Positions 1 through 8,781 of a DNA stretch of 58,828 nucleotides are shown here, in pieces. Numbering within the stretch: position 1 is the first letter of the stretch; each line of letters starts with the position of its first letter. Position numbers and translations under genes: made by a program. Origin of the DNA: Sphingomonas parva (ex Maeng et al. 2020) (GTDB taxonomy: Bacteria; Pseudomonadota; Alphaproteobacteria; Sphingomonadales; Sphingomonadaceae); contig NZ_SPDV01000025.1 in the NCBI RefSeq assembly GCF_004564275.1, positions 1 to 58,828 on the forward strand. Reading direction: 5' to 3'. The notes beneath the pieces were generated by a model, which was not told the DNA's origin, did no database searches, and saw only the letters and a list, made by a program, of their open reading frames with translations.

Positions 1-488
1 CCGCCGGCGCGCGGCCCTGGCTGGAGCTGCTGGTCCGCCCGGTCCGCGCAGGCGTCGAGGGCGACGAGGCGCGCGTCGAGTTCGCGCTCGACGTCGCCAA
101 CCAGGGTGACGCCCCCGCGCAGGACGTCCGCGTCTCCACCTGGATGTTCCCGGCCGGCACACGCCAGGAAAACGCGATGGAGCGGATGCTGATCGAGCGG
201 GACGGCGACGGGGCACTGCCGCCGACCACGATCGATGCCGGCCACGGCCAGAGGATCGAGGCCAGCGTCGCGCTCAGCCGCGGCGAGATCGGCAGCGACG
301 CGGTCCTGCCTGTCGTGGTCGCCGAGGCGCGCTACCGCCTGCCCGACGGCCGCGAAGGCCGCACCGCCGCCTCGTTCGCGGTCGGCGTTCCGGACGGCGA
401 GGAGCTCGCCCATTTCGACCTCGCGCAGCCGTCCGGCCTACACGAAGGGGTCGAGGCCCGCGCCTTGGGAGAGCCGGAAAGAGTTTGA
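1..488 (+). CDS. C-terminal part of an exported or membrane protein, CARDB-like
   Basis: The reading frame is open from base 3 and ends with TGA at 486-488, so about 161 residues are visible and the start lies outside the window. The segment shows an alternating beta pattern with a motif resembling the conserved 'N-x-G-D-A-P-A' turn of CARDB-like beta-sandwich domains (VANQGDAPAQDVRVS). Such domains usually sit outside the membrane. I infer an exported or membrane-anchored protein. The function is unknown. Confidence 0.55.
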   Translation, partial: AGARPWLELLVRPVRAGVEGDEARVEFALDVANQGDAPAQDVRVSTWMFPAGTRQENAMERMLIERDGDGALPPTTIDAGHGQRIEASVALSRGEIGSDAVLPVVVAEARYRLPDGREGRTAASFAVGVPDGEELAHFDLAQPSGLHEGVEARALGEPERV

Positions 489-497
489 TTCGCGAGA

Positions 498-527
498 GAG
501 GGAACGGCCGGGGGCGGCCGTTCCCTC
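498..527. terminator. Perfect hairpin between convergent genes
   Basis: A 12-bp perfect inverted repeat (core GGGAACGGCC / GGCCGTTCCC, loop GGGGGC) lies between the end of the first gene and the end of otsA, overlapping the otsA stop. There is no T tract on either side, so it is at best an imperfect intrinsic terminator, probably serving both convergent transcripts. Confidence 0.5.
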
Positions 528-1938
528 AACCCGCCGCGCGGGCGCTGCCGGCGGCCTCCACATCCTCTCCGGCGAGCGCGGCGACGAAGCGGCGGCGCCA
601 CCAGACGACGTCCTCGCTGCGCACCGTCTCGATCATGCTGCGCCAGCGGCGGACGCGCTCCTCGCGCGGCATGGCGAGCGCCTGGCGGATCGCGTCGCTG
701 ATCTCCTCCTTGCTATACGGATTGACCAGCAGCGCGTCCTTGAGCTGCAGCGCGGCGCCGGCGAAGCGCGAGAGGATGAGCACCCCGGGATCGTCCGGAT
801 CCTGGGCGGCGACATATTCCTTGGCGACGAGGTTCATGCCGTCGCGCAGCGGCGTGATCAGCGCGATGTTTGAGGCGCGGTAGAAGCCCGCCAGGTCCTC
901 GCGGCCATAGCCCTGGTTGACGTAGCGGATCGGCACCCAGTCGACCTCGGCGAACTCGCCGTTGATCCGGCCGGAGAGCTCGTCGAGCGTCTCGCGGATC
1001 GTCTCGTAGGTATGGACCTCGCCGCGCGACGGCGGCGCGATCTGCAGCAGGAAGACCTCGCCGCGCCGCTCCGCATTCTCCTCGAGGAAACGGCGATAGC
1101 CGAGGAAGCGCTCCTCCAGCCCCTTGGAATAATCGAGCCGGTCGACGCCGATGATCGTGCGCCGTCCGTCGGCGCTCTTGCGCAGCCGCTCGCAGGCCGA
1201 GCGCGCCGCCTCGCTCGCCGCCGCTTCGCTGAACTCCCGGTAATCGATGCCGATCGGATAGGCCGCGGCATGGACCGAGCGGTCGCCGACATGGATCCAG
1301 CCGTCCGGGTCGCAGCGGCCGCCGAGCTCGCGCTCGACATAATTCTGGAAGCTCTCCAGCCATTCGCGGGTGTGGAAGCCGATCACGTCATAGGCGAGCA
1401 GCGAGAGAGCGAGATGCTCGTGGTCCGGCAGGGTGGTGAGCAGCCGCGCCGGCGGCCAGGGAATGTGGAGGAAGAAGCCGATGCGGTTCGCCACGCCGCG
1501 CTGGCGCAGTTGCCGGCCGAGCGGGATCAGATGGTAATCGTGGACCCAGACCAGATCCTCCGGCTCGATCAGCGGATAGACCGTCTCGGCGAAGCGCTCG
1601 TTGACCCTTTCATAGCCGGCGCCGAAACTGCGGTCGTATTCGGCGAGATCGATCCGATAGTGGAACAGCGGCCACAATGTCCTGTTCGCATAGCCGTTGT
1701 AATATTCCTCGACGTCCTGCTCCTCGAGATCGATCGTCGCCGAGGTGACGCCTTCGTGGCGCTGGAAGTCGATCTTGCCGGTGAATTCCTCGATCCGGTT
1801 GCCCGACCAGCCAAACCAGAAGCCGCGATATTCGCGCAGCGCCGCCGACAGCGCGACGGCGAGGCCGCCCTGCGCCCCACCCTCGCCTTCCGGCTGCGGC
1901 GCCGCCACGCGGTTGGAGATGACGATCAGCCGGCTCAC
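526..1938 (-). CDS. otsA: Alpha,alpha-trehalose-phosphate synthase (UDP/ADP-forming), GT20
   Basis: Joins a nucleotide-activated glucose to glucose-6-phosphate to give trehalose-6-phosphate in the cytoplasm; OtsB then removes the phosphate. The protein begins SRLIVISNRV, the usual GT20 start, and carries VHDYHL, GVDRLDYSKG (phosphate and sugar binding) and the C-terminal KEYVAAQ stretch. About 470 residues is normal for OtsA. I chose the GTG at 1938 because it overlaps the stop of the upstream GH15 gene as GTGA and matches the family start; a GTG at 1953 would add five residues. It is the last gene of the otsB-GH15-otsA operon. Trehalose usually serves as an osmotic and desiccation protectant. 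Confidence 0.93.
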   Translation of the reverse strand: MSRLIVISNRVAAPQPEGEGGAQGGLAVALSAALREYRGFWFGWSGNRIEEFTGKIDFQRHEGVTSATIDLEEQDVEEYYNGYANRTLWPLFHYRIDLAEYDRSFGAGYERVNERFAETVYPLIEPEDLVWVHDYHLIPLGRQLRQRGVANRIGFFLHIPWPPARLLTTLPDHEHLALSLLAYDVIGFHTREWLESFQNYVERELGGRCDPDGWIHVGDRSVHAAAYPIGIDYREFSEAAASEAARSACERLRKSADGRRTIIGVDRLDYSKGLEERFLGYRRFLEENAERRGEVFLLQIAPPSRGEVHTYETIRETLDELSGRINGEFAEVDWVPIRYVNQGYGREDLAGFYRASNIALITPLRDGMNLVAKEYVAAQDPDDPGVLILSRFAGAALQLKDALLVNPYSKEEISDAIRQALAMPREERVRRWRSMIETVRSEDVVWWRRRFVAALAGEDVEAAGSARAAG

Positions 1939-3773
1939 CGGATCGCGCTCCACGGCTTCGACAGCATCATCGCGCAGTTGATCAGCCCGACCAGCGAATA
2001 GGTCTGCGGGTAATTGCCCCAGAGCTCGCCGGTCTCGAAATCGGTGTCCTCCGAAAGCAGACCCGCCGGAGTCAGACGCTCCAGCGTCCGCTCGTAGAGC
2101 GCGCGCGCCTCGTCGCTGCGCCCGGCGAGATGGAGCGCCTCGATCAGCCAGAAGGTGCAGAAGTTGAACGCCGTCTCGGGCAGGCCGAAATCGTCCTCGG
2201 CGGCGTAGCGCAGCATGTGCTCGCCGCGCCTCAGCTCGCGCTCGACGGCCTCGAAGGTGCGCACGAAGCGCGGATCGTCGGGCGCGAGGAAGCGCATGTC
2301 GACGAGCTGCAGCAGGCTCGCGTCGGTCTCGCCGCCGCCGAAGCTGGCCCCGAACCTCTCGCCCTCGGCGAACCAGGCGTCCTTCTCGATCCGCTCACGG
2401 ATCTTCTGCGCCCGCTCGCGCCACAGAGCGGCGCGATCGTCGAGGCCGAGCACCGCCGCGGCGTTGGCGAGGCGGTCGCAGCCGGCCCAGTTCATCACCG
2501 AGCTGTAGGTATGGACGGCGCTTCGCGTGCGATATTCCCACAGGCCCGCGTCGGGCTGGTCGTGCGTCTCCCAGGCCCGCTCGCCGACCCGCTCCAGCGC
2601 CTGGAAATCTTCCACCGTCGCCTTGCGGAACAGCCGCTCGTCGAAGAACGCCTGGACGTTGGAGAGGATGATCTGGCCGTAGGCGTCGTGCTGGACCTGG
2701 TAATAAGCGGCGTTGCCGACCCGCACCGGCCCCATGCCCCGGTAGCCGGCCAGCGCCGGCGCCTCCCATTCCTCGATCCTCTTCTCGCCGGACACCGCGT
2801 AGAGCGGCTGGATCAGCCCGCCCTTGGCGTCGTCGACGATGTTCCTGAGATAGCCGAGATAGCTTTCCAGCACGTCGAGCGCGCCGAGGCGGTTCAGCGC
2901 CTGGACCGTGTAATAAGCGTCGCGGATCCAGCAATAACGATAGTCCCAGTTGCGGCCGCTGTTCGCCGCCTCCGGAATAGAGGTGGTGAGCGCCGCGACG
3001 ATCGCGCCGGTCTCCTCGTGCTGGCAGAGCTTCAGCGTGATCGCTGCGCGGATCACGACGCGCTGCCATTCGAGCGGGATGGCGAGGCCGCGCACCCAGT
3101 CGCGCCAGTCCTCGGTCGTCAGATGGAGCATGGTCGAGAGGGTGTGGCCGACGTTGCCGGTGAACGGCTCGTCGGGGCCGAGGAAGAAATGCTTCGCCTC
3201 CTCGAGCCGGAAGGCGCGCCCCTCCAGGATCTGCCCAACCGGCGCATCGGTGGTCAGCCGCATCGGCTGCGGCTTCAGCAGATAGCGTATGTGGTTGGTG
3301 CCGCGCGTCGTCGCCGCGTCCCTCTCGCCCCAATTGGTCGCGGGGTTGAGCGCAACGCGCAGCCGCGGCGCGCCGGAGATCGGCCGCACGATGCGGGCGA
3401 AGGCGACTGGTCTGTACATACGCCCCTCGCGCTCGAAGCGCGGGCAGAAATCGAAGATCTCGGCCACGCCGCCGTCGGCGTCGGTCAGCCGCGTGATCAG
3501 GATCGGCGTGTTGCGCAGGTACGTCTGCTCGACCGACACCTGGTTCTCCAGGCTCATCCGCCACTCGCCGCGCGGAAGGGCCGCCGGCGCAGGCTCGCTC
3601 CCGCCGGCGGAGGGCGCCGCGCTTTCGCCGCCCTCGCTCCTCGGGCTCAGCAACGAGCAGAACAGCGGATCGCCGTCGACGCGCGGGGCGCAGGCCCAGA
3701 CGAGCCCCGCCTCTGAATCGATCATCGCGGAAACCTGGCAATTGCCGATCGGCCACAGATTGAGATCAGGCAA
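1935..3773 (-). CDS. Glycoside hydrolase family 15 protein (glucoamylase/trehalase-like)
   Basis: A 612-residue GH15 protein. The N-terminal super-sandwich domain starts LNLWPIGNCQVSAMIDSEAG, typical of the GH15 group with trehalose- or glucan-related activity. The catalytic (alpha/alpha)6 barrel contains NWDYRYCWIRDAYYT (about residues 275-290) and the C-terminal acid motif region FGLPETAFNFCTFW. The start is a TTG at 3773, preceded by GGGAGGG at good spacing and overlapping the otsB stop by 8 bp; its own stop overlaps otsA. The position between otsB and otsA argues for trehalose or glucan turnover, but substrate cannot be read from sequence: bacterial relatives include trehalases and glucoamylases. 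Confidence 0.85.
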   Translation of the reverse strand: MPDLNLWPIGNCQVSAMIDSEAGLVWACAPRVDGDPLFCSLLSPRSEGGESAAPSAGGSEPAPAALPRGEWRMSLENQVSVEQTYLRNTPILITRLTDADGGVAEIFDFCPRFEREGRMYRPVAFARIVRPISGAPRLRVALNPATNWGERDAATTRGTNHIRYLLKPQPMRLTTDAPVGQILEGRAFRLEEAKHFFLGPDEPFTGNVGHTLSTMLHLTTEDWRDWVRGLAIPLEWQRVVIRAAITLKLCQHEETGAIVAALTTSIPEAANSGRNWDYRYCWIRDAYYTVQALNRLGALDVLESYLGYLRNIVDDAKGGLIQPLYAVSGEKRIEEWEAPALAGYRGMGPVRVGNAAYYQVQHDAYGQIILSNVQAFFDERLFRKATVEDFQALERVGERAWETHDQPDAGLWEYRTRSAVHTYSSVMNWAGCDRLANAAAVLGLDDRAALWRERAQKIRERIEKDAWFAEGERFGASFGGGETDASLLQLVDMRFLAPDDPRFVRTFEAVERELRRGEHMLRYAAEDDFGLPETAFNFCTFWLIEALHLAGRSDEARALYERTLERLTPAGLLSEDTDFETGELWGNYPQTYSLVGLINCAMMLSKPWSAIR

Positions 3774-4515
3774 TCAGCCCTCCCGAAGCATTCGAAAGCC
3801 ACGCCGCCACCGCGGCGACATCGTCGAGACGCCAGCGGGCGGCGGTGGCGCGGGCCGGGCCGACGAGTATCCCCGCTCCGCCCAGCTCCGCCGCCGCCGC
3901 GAAGGCGTGCTCGTCGGTGAGATCGTCTCCCACGAACACAGGACGCTTACCGGCAAAGGCTGGTTCCCCCATCAGCGTCGCCAGCGCGTCGCCCTTGTTG
4001 GCGCCGGCGGGGCGAAGCTCGAGCACCATCTTTCCCGGCTGCACCGAAAGACCGGTGCGCCGCGCCAGCGCCTCGAACAGCGCTCGTGCCTGCGGCGCGC
4101 GGTCGGGCGCGCCGCGGAAATGGAGCGCGATACTCGCCGGCTTCTCCTCGACCAGCAGCCCCGGCGTCTCCTCGGCGAAGCGGCGGATCTCGCCGCGTGC
4201 CGCGTTCAGCGCCCCGGAGGCGGCGAGCGGCGCCAGCCGCCCGTCGGCGAAGCGCAGCTCGAGCCCGTGCGAGCCGGACATCGCCAGCGTGACCGGGCCG
4301 AGATGCCGGTCGAGATCGGCGATCGCACGGCCGCTGACGATCGCGACGCAGCCGCCGAGCCGATCGGACAGCCGCGTGAGCAAGGGGCGGAGATGCCCCG
4401 GCACGCGGATCGCGTCGGGCGCCTCGGCAAGCTCGACGAGCGTGCCGTCGAAATCGAGGAACAGGGCCGCGCCGTCGAGCAGGTCGCTCGGCGGTGGCCG
4501 GAGAATATCAGCCAT
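3766..4515 (-). CDS. otsB: Trehalose-6-phosphate phosphatase
   Basis: HAD-superfamily phosphatase that converts trehalose-6-phosphate to trehalose. All HAD motifs are visible in 249 residues: DFDGT with the nucleophile and acid/base aspartates (about residue 20), IVSGR (motif II), the lysine in SVQPGKMVLELRP, NKG, and GDDLTDEHAF (motif IV, metal binding). First gene of the minus-strand trehalose operon, overlapping the GH15 start by 8 bp, which suggests translational coupling. The ATG at 4515 fits the family start. Confidence 0.93.
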   Translation of the reverse strand: MADILRPPPSDLLDGAALFLDFDGTLVELAEAPDAIRVPGHLRPLLTRLSDRLGGCVAIVSGRAIADLDRHLGPVTLAMSGSHGLELRFADGRLAPLAASGALNAARGEIRRFAEETPGLLVEEKPASIALHFRGAPDRAPQARALFEALARRTGLSVQPGKMVLELRPAGANKGDALATLMGEPAFAGKRPVFVGDDLTDEHAFAAAAELGGAGILVGPARATAARWRLDDVAAVAAWLSNASGGLIA

Positions 4516-4655
4516 GAGCCCCCGTTGGCCGCAGACGCGGCGAATCTCAAGCGCCGTCCGCCGGGCTTTCGCTCCCGTCCGCTTTGGCTTTAGGATCGTG
4601 CGAGGGGGGAACAGACGATGCGCTCGGGACCGGACACGCCAGGGGACGCGCCTCG

Positions 4656-5174
4656 ATGCCGCCGCCGCTGATCGCCGCCGGCCCTCTCGGGGTGGGCTAT
4701 CGCCCGGCCGACGAGGCGGACCTCCCCTTCCTGTTCGGCGTCTATGCGAGCACGCGGCTCGAGGAGCTCGCCCAGACCGGCTGGCCGGCGGAGATGCAGA
4801 CCATCTTCCTTCGCCAGCAGTTCGACGCCCAGCACCATCACTACCGCACCTATTATTCGGAGGCCGAATGGCTGGTGGTGCAATGGCGCGGCGCCGACGT
4901 CGGGCGCCTCTATTTCGAGGAATGGCCGAGCCAGGTCCGGATCATCGACATCGCCCTGCTCCCGGCGGCGCGCGGCCATGGCCTCGGCGCGGCGATCCTC
5001 CAGGACATGCTCGCCCTGGCCGCTGGCCTGAGCAAGGCCGCCTCGATCCACGTCGAGAAGAACAATCCGGCGATGCGCCTCTACCGGCGGCTCGGTTTCG
5101 CGACGGTGGAGGACAAGGGCGTCTACGATCTGATGGAATGGCGGGCTGAGTCGGCTCCGGGGGAGCCAACCTAG
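4656..5174 (+). CDS. GNAT family N-acetyltransferase
   Basis: 172-residue acetyl-CoA dependent N-acetyltransferase. It has the YRPADEADLPFLFGVYAS opening of the GNAT fold, the acetyl-CoA pyrophosphate loop ARGHGLGAAIL (motif A, R/Q-x-x-G-x-G/A), and the terminal NPAMRLYRRLGF (motif B). The ATG at 4656 follows AGGGGACG at about 8 nt; an earlier in-frame start at 4584 lacks support. The acceptor substrate is unknown. It lies divergent to the trehalose operon. Confidence 0.85.
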   Translation: MPPPLIAAGPLGVGYRPADEADLPFLFGVYASTRLEELAQTGWPAEMQTIFLRQQFDAQHHHYRTYYSEAEWLVVQWRGADVGRLYFEEWPSQVRIIDIALLPAARGHGLGAAILQDMLALAAGLSKAASIHVEKNNPAMRLYRRLGFATVEDKGVYDLMEWRAESAPGEPT

Positions 5175-5279
5175 CGCGCCATCGCGCCCCCCTGGGCTTC
5201 CTCCGGGGAAGCAAGCCCGGCGCGCCATCGCCTCAAGGGAGAGGGGGTTGAGACCCTCCCCCCGGCGCCCTGGCGGAGA

Positions 5280-5552
5280 TCAGTTGAAGATCGCCTCGTA
5301 GCGCACGCCGCGGGCATCGCGGGCGACGGGAACGAGGAAGATGTCGCGTTGCTCGCCGTCGCGGCTCAGCGCATAGATCGCCTGCGGCAGCACCGGCGCC
5401 GTCGGCCCGACGAACTCCAGCCGGAAGCCGCCGCCTTCGCGAACCGCCTGCGGCAGGGGCTGGACCAGGTCGAGGTGGAGCACCAGTCCCTCGGCCGCGC
5501 CGACCGAATAGTCCTCGCCCACGGCGAAATCGTCCACGGTGAGATCGGACAT
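5280..5552 (-). CDS. DUF6916 family protein
   Basis: 90-residue protein with the DUF6916 pattern: an N-terminal L-T-x-x-D-F, a central GGGFRLEFVGP stretch, LPQAIYALSRDG and the terminal DIFLVPVARD...YEAIFN. I recall the family from proteobacteria, sometimes beside phage-tail-collar-like proteins, with no established function; no such neighbour is seen here. It lies 23 bp upstream, on the same strand, of an SH3-domain protein gene's end, so the two may be cotranscribed. Confidence 0.7.
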   Translation of the reverse strand: MSDLTVDDFAVGEDYSVGAAEGLVLHLDLVQPLPQAVREGGGFRLEFVGPTAPVLPQAIYALSRDGEQRDIFLVPVARDARGVRYEAIFN

Positions 5553-5575
5553 CGGTCAGGCTCCGGCCAAAGGGA

Positions 5576-6061
5576 TCACTCGAGTGTCTCGCTGGGATCG
5601 ACGCCCCAGATATGCTCGGTCCGGATGAAGCCGCTGCGGCGGCCGACGTCCAGCCGGCACCAGCCGTCGGCGCATTTCGAGATCACGCCGACCACGCCCG
5701 GCTCGGCGCGGTAGCGCACCTTCGATCCGGCATCGGGCGTCACGTGCATCGGCCGAGGCTCGCTGCCGGTGACCAGCGCCGTGCGCTGGTCCTTGAGCAG
5801 GCGCTGCAGCATCCAGCCGGTCTCGCCGGTCGGGTCCTGCACCTTGCGCCAGCTCGGATAGGTCTCGATCACCTTGATCGGCAGATCGGCGCGCATGTAG
5901 AGCCAGGTCGCCGGGTAATTCTGCCCCGGCCCGGTCCGCATCATGGCCTTGGTGGCCTGGATCGACGCCCAATAGGGCGTCTTGCGCTCCGGCTGCGCCT
6001 CCGCCGAGGTCACGCTCAGCCCGAGGACCGCAAGCAATGTGAGCGCCAGCTTGTTGCGCAT
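5576..6061 (-). CDS. Exported SH3-domain protein
   Basis: 161 residues. The first 22 (MRNKLALTLLAVLGLSVTSA, cleaved near AEA-Q) form a Sec signal peptide. The rest holds two bacterial SH3-like units: one starting near KAMMRTGPGQNYPATWLYMR and one near VRYRAEPGVVGVISKCADGWCRL, each with the R-x-G/E-P pattern of SH3b domains. Such domains usually bind peptidoglycan or proteins in the periplasm. Rarely more can be said without partners. The GGAG ahead of the ATG at 6061 is 9 nt away. Confidence 0.8.
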   Translation of the reverse strand: MRNKLALTLLAVLGLSVTSAEAQPERKTPYWASIQATKAMMRTGPGQNYPATWLYMRADLPIKVIETYPSWRKVQDPTGETGWMLQRLLKDQRTALVTGSEPRPMHVTPDAGSKVRYRAEPGVVGVISKCADGWCRLDVGRRSGFIRTEHIWGVDPSETLE

Positions 6062-6160
6062 GATCGATTACTCCTCGGCTTCCCCTTAGGCATGAGCCTG
6101 CGCGGGGTTCAACACTCATCTGGCTTGACGCTGCTCGGCAGCGGGACATAGCGAACCGCC

Positions 6161-7132
6161 ATGCCCAGCGCCCGCCCTCGCCTTCTCGTCACCCGCCGGC
6201 TTCCCGAGAGCGTCGAAGCGCAGATGCGCGCCGAATTCGACACCGAGATCAACGCCGGCCCCCCGCTCGACCGGGCGCGGCTCGCCGAGGCGCTGAAGGG
6301 CTGCGACGCATTGGCCTGCACGGTCGGCGACCCGCTCGATGCCGAGATGCTCGCCGCGGCCGGCGAACGGCTGAAATTGCTCGCCAATTTCGGCGTCGGC
6401 GTCGATCACATCGATCTCGCGGCGGCGCGCGCGCGCGGCATCCTGGTCAGCAACACGCCCGACGTCATCACCGACGACACTGCCGACGTCGCCCTGGCGC
6501 TGATCCTCGGCACCCTGCGCGGCCTCTCCTCGGGCGAGCGGATGCTCCGCGCCGGCGGCTGGGGCGGCTGGGGCCCGACCAGGCAGATGGGACGCAGCCT
6601 CACCGGCAAGACGCTCGGCATCGTCGGCATGGGCCGGATCGGCCTCGCCGTCGCGGTGCGCGCCCGCGCCTGCGGCATGCGCATCCATTATCACAATCGC
6701 ACCCGCGTCGCGGCGGAGACGGAGCGCGCGCTCGCCGCCGACTATCGCGAAGACCTCGACGCACTGCTCGCCGAGGCGGACGTGGTCAGCCTCAACTGCC
6801 CTTATTCGCGCGAGACCCACCATCTGATCGACGCCCGCCGGCTCGGCCTGATGCGCCGCGATGGCTTCCTGATCAACACGGCGCGGGGCGCTATCGTCGA
6901 TCAGGAGGCGCTGATCGCCGCGCTCGAGCAGGGCACCATCGCCGGCGCCGGTCTCGATGTCTATCCGAACGAGCCCCATGTCGATCCGCGGCTGATCGCC
7001 CGCGACGACGTCATGCTCCTCCCCCACCTCGGCTCGGCGACCGTCGAGACCCGCATCGCCATGGGCGAAAAGGTCCTCGCCAACCTCCGCGCCTGGGCGA
7101 GGGGCGAGGAATTGCCGGACAGGGTGGCCTGA
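6161..7132 (+). CDS. D-2-hydroxyacid dehydrogenase (glyoxylate/hydroxypyruvate reductase type)
   Basis: 323-residue NAD(P)-dependent reductase. The Rossmann motif GIVGMGRIGLAVAVRA lies near residue 150. The catalytic Arg (NTARGAIVD), Glu (DVYPNEPHV) and His (LLPHLGSATVETR) are in the order expected for the D-isomer-specific family. The family profile is closest to GyaR/GhrB-type glyoxylate and hydroxypyruvate reductases. Start ATG at 6161; the Shine-Dalgarno is weak. It is convergent with the flavin oxidoreductase gene. Confidence 0.88.
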   Translation: MPSARPRLLVTRRLPESVEAQMRAEFDTEINAGPPLDRARLAEALKGCDALACTVGDPLDAEMLAAAGERLKLLANFGVGVDHIDLAAARARGILVSNTPDVITDDTADVALALILGTLRGLSSGERMLRAGGWGGWGPTRQMGRSLTGKTLGIVGMGRIGLAVAVRARACGMRIHYHNRTRVAAETERALAADYREDLDALLAEADVVSLNCPYSRETHHLIDARRLGLMRRDGFLINTARGAIVDQEALIAALEQGTIAGAGLDVYPNEPHVDPRLIARDDVMLLPHLGSATVETRIAMGEKVLANLRAWARGEELPDRVA

Positions 7133-7315
7133 TCCCTCATTCTCCCACGCCGGACGGCGCGGCCCCCTCCATGCGGCGCCGCTTCGGCCGCATCCGGGGG
7201 ATGCAGCCAGGTGCCGCATCCCCGGAAGACAGAGGGATTTCGCTGACCTTGGCCCTCTCCCTTTTGGGGAGAGGGAGGGACCCGCCGCAAAGCGGTGGGA
7301 GGGTGAGGGCCAGCC
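7133..7315. repeat. Intergenic spacer with CCTCCC-type palindromes
   Basis: 183-bp gap between convergent genes. The right part (about 7252-7315) holds CCCTCTCCCTTTTGGGGAGA and a hairpin around CCGCCGCAAAGCGGTGGG, a divergent member of the CCTCCCC repeat family described elsewhere in the window. The left part (7137-7235) has several GC-rich dyads, including GCGGCGCCGCTTCGGCCGC. No gene is evident. Confidence 0.5.
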
Positions 7316-8722
7316 TCAGTCGCCCGTCGTGATCCGCTCGACGAGCTGCTTCACGGTGGGCACGAAGCCGTTCGAATAGAACGGGTCCTTCTTGAAGCGG
7401 AAGGCGGCGTGGCCGGCGAACATCAGGTTGTGGTCGACGGGCCCGCCGTGGGCGATGTCCTGTAGCGTCTTCTGGATGCAGAAGGAGCGCGGGTCGGCGA
7501 GGCGGCCGGTCGAGTTCTTCTCATTGTCCGCCCAGGACGAGAAGGCGCATTGCGACAGGCAGCCCATGCAGTCCTGCTGGTCCTTGCGGATCTGCACCTT
7601 GTCCTCGGGCGTGACGAAGACGAGCGTGTCGTCCGGCGTCTTGAGGCTCTCGGTGAACCCTTGCGCGAACCATTCCCGGGCGTGGAGCAGGTCGCCGCGC
7701 GTCACCCAGAAGTTCTTCTTGCCGCCGACGCCGACGTCGAGCTGGAAGGCATGGTCGCCGATCGCTTCCTTGGTGAAGGCGATCTGGCGCTGCGAGCGCG
7801 CCTCCAGCGCGCGCAGGAACGGGTTGCGCACCGCCGAGCTGTAGAAGCCGGTCGGAGAGAAGCGGTGGAGCAGGACGTCGCCCTCCTCGAGCGTCATCAG
7901 CCGCTGCTTCCACTCCTCGGGAATCGGGCTCTCCTTGGTGAGCAAAGGCCGGGTGCCGAACTGGAAGGCGATCTGGCCGAGCTCCGGATTGTCGATCCAA
8001 TGCTCCCATTCCTTCAAATTCCAGACGCCGCCGGCCATCACGATCGGCACCTCGTCGGCGATGCCGCCCTGGCGCATCGTCTCGCGCAGCTCCTTGACCC
8101 GCGGATAGGGATCCTGCGGCTGCAACGGGTCCTCGGCGTTGGACAGGCCGTTGTGGCCGCCGGCCAGCCAGGGATCCTCGTAGACGACGGCGCCGAGCCA
8201 TTCCGGCACCTTGGAGTAAGCGCGCTTCCACAAGGCGCGGAAGGCGCGGGCCGAGCTGATGATCGGCAGATAATAGACGCCGAACGAAGCGGCGATCTCG
8301 GACAGGCGATAGGGCATGCCCGCGCCGCAGGTGACTCCGGTGACGAGGCCCTTGGTGCGCTCGAGCGTGCCTTCGAGCACGCGCTGCGCGCCGCCCATTT
8401 CCCAGAGCACGTTGATGTTGATCGCGCCCTGGCGGCCGCCGATCTCATAGGCGCGCTCGACCTGCGCCACCGCACCGTCGATCGCGTAGCTGACCAGCTC
8501 CTCGTGCCGCTCGCGGCGGGTCAGCGCGTGGTAGACCTGGGGAATGATCCGCCCCTCCGGATCGTAGCTGTCCGCATTGACCGCCGAGACGGTGCCGATC
8601 CCTCCGGCCGCCGCCCAGGCGCCGGAACTGGCATGGTTGCTCGCCGAAACACCTTTGCCGCCCTCGACCAGCGGCAGCACTTCGCGGCCGCCATAAAGGA
8701 TCGGCTTGACACCCTTGAACAT
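7316..8722 (-). CDS. NAD(P)H-dependent flavin oxidoreductase (nitronate monooxygenase family)
   Basis: 468-residue TIM-barrel FMN protein of the nitronate monooxygenase / 2-nitropropane dioxygenase superfamily. Recognisable parts are YGGREVLPLVEGGKGVS at the start, the glycine-rich GVTCGAGMPYRL, the IVMAGGVWN phosphate-binding turn and QFGTRPLLTKES. The C-terminal 90 residues carry a cysteine cluster (C-M-G-C-L-S-Q-C) not typical of small nitronate monooxygenases. The ATG at 8722 has a strong GGAGG six bases upstream, so the longer frame from 8785 is rejected. Physiological substrate unknown. Confidence 0.8.
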   Translation of the reverse strand: MFKGVKPILYGGREVLPLVEGGKGVSASNHASSGAWAAAGGIGTVSAVNADSYDPEGRIIPQVYHALTRRERHEELVSYAIDGAVAQVERAYEIGGRQGAININVLWEMGGAQRVLEGTLERTKGLVTGVTCGAGMPYRLSEIAASFGVYYLPIISSARAFRALWKRAYSKVPEWLGAVVYEDPWLAGGHNGLSNAEDPLQPQDPYPRVKELRETMRQGGIADEVPIVMAGGVWNLKEWEHWIDNPELGQIAFQFGTRPLLTKESPIPEEWKQRLMTLEEGDVLLHRFSPTGFYSSAVRNPFLRALEARSQRQIAFTKEAIGDHAFQLDVGVGGKKNFWVTRGDLLHAREWFAQGFTESLKTPDDTLVFVTPEDKVQIRKDQQDCMGCLSQCAFSSWADNEKNSTGRLADPRSFCIQKTLQDIAHGGPVDHNLMFAGHAAFRFKKDPFYSNGFVPTVKQLVERITTGD

Positions 8723-8781
8723 CGTTCCTCCGAAATTGACGCGCGCGCTATACGCGGACTTGGCGGCAATTGCGCCAAAAA

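Noticed and set aside
2130-3716. 528-codon antisense frame opposite the GH15 gene
   Set aside because: Low-complexity Arg/Ala/Gly product typical of antisense frames; the minus strand encodes a clear GH15 enzyme.
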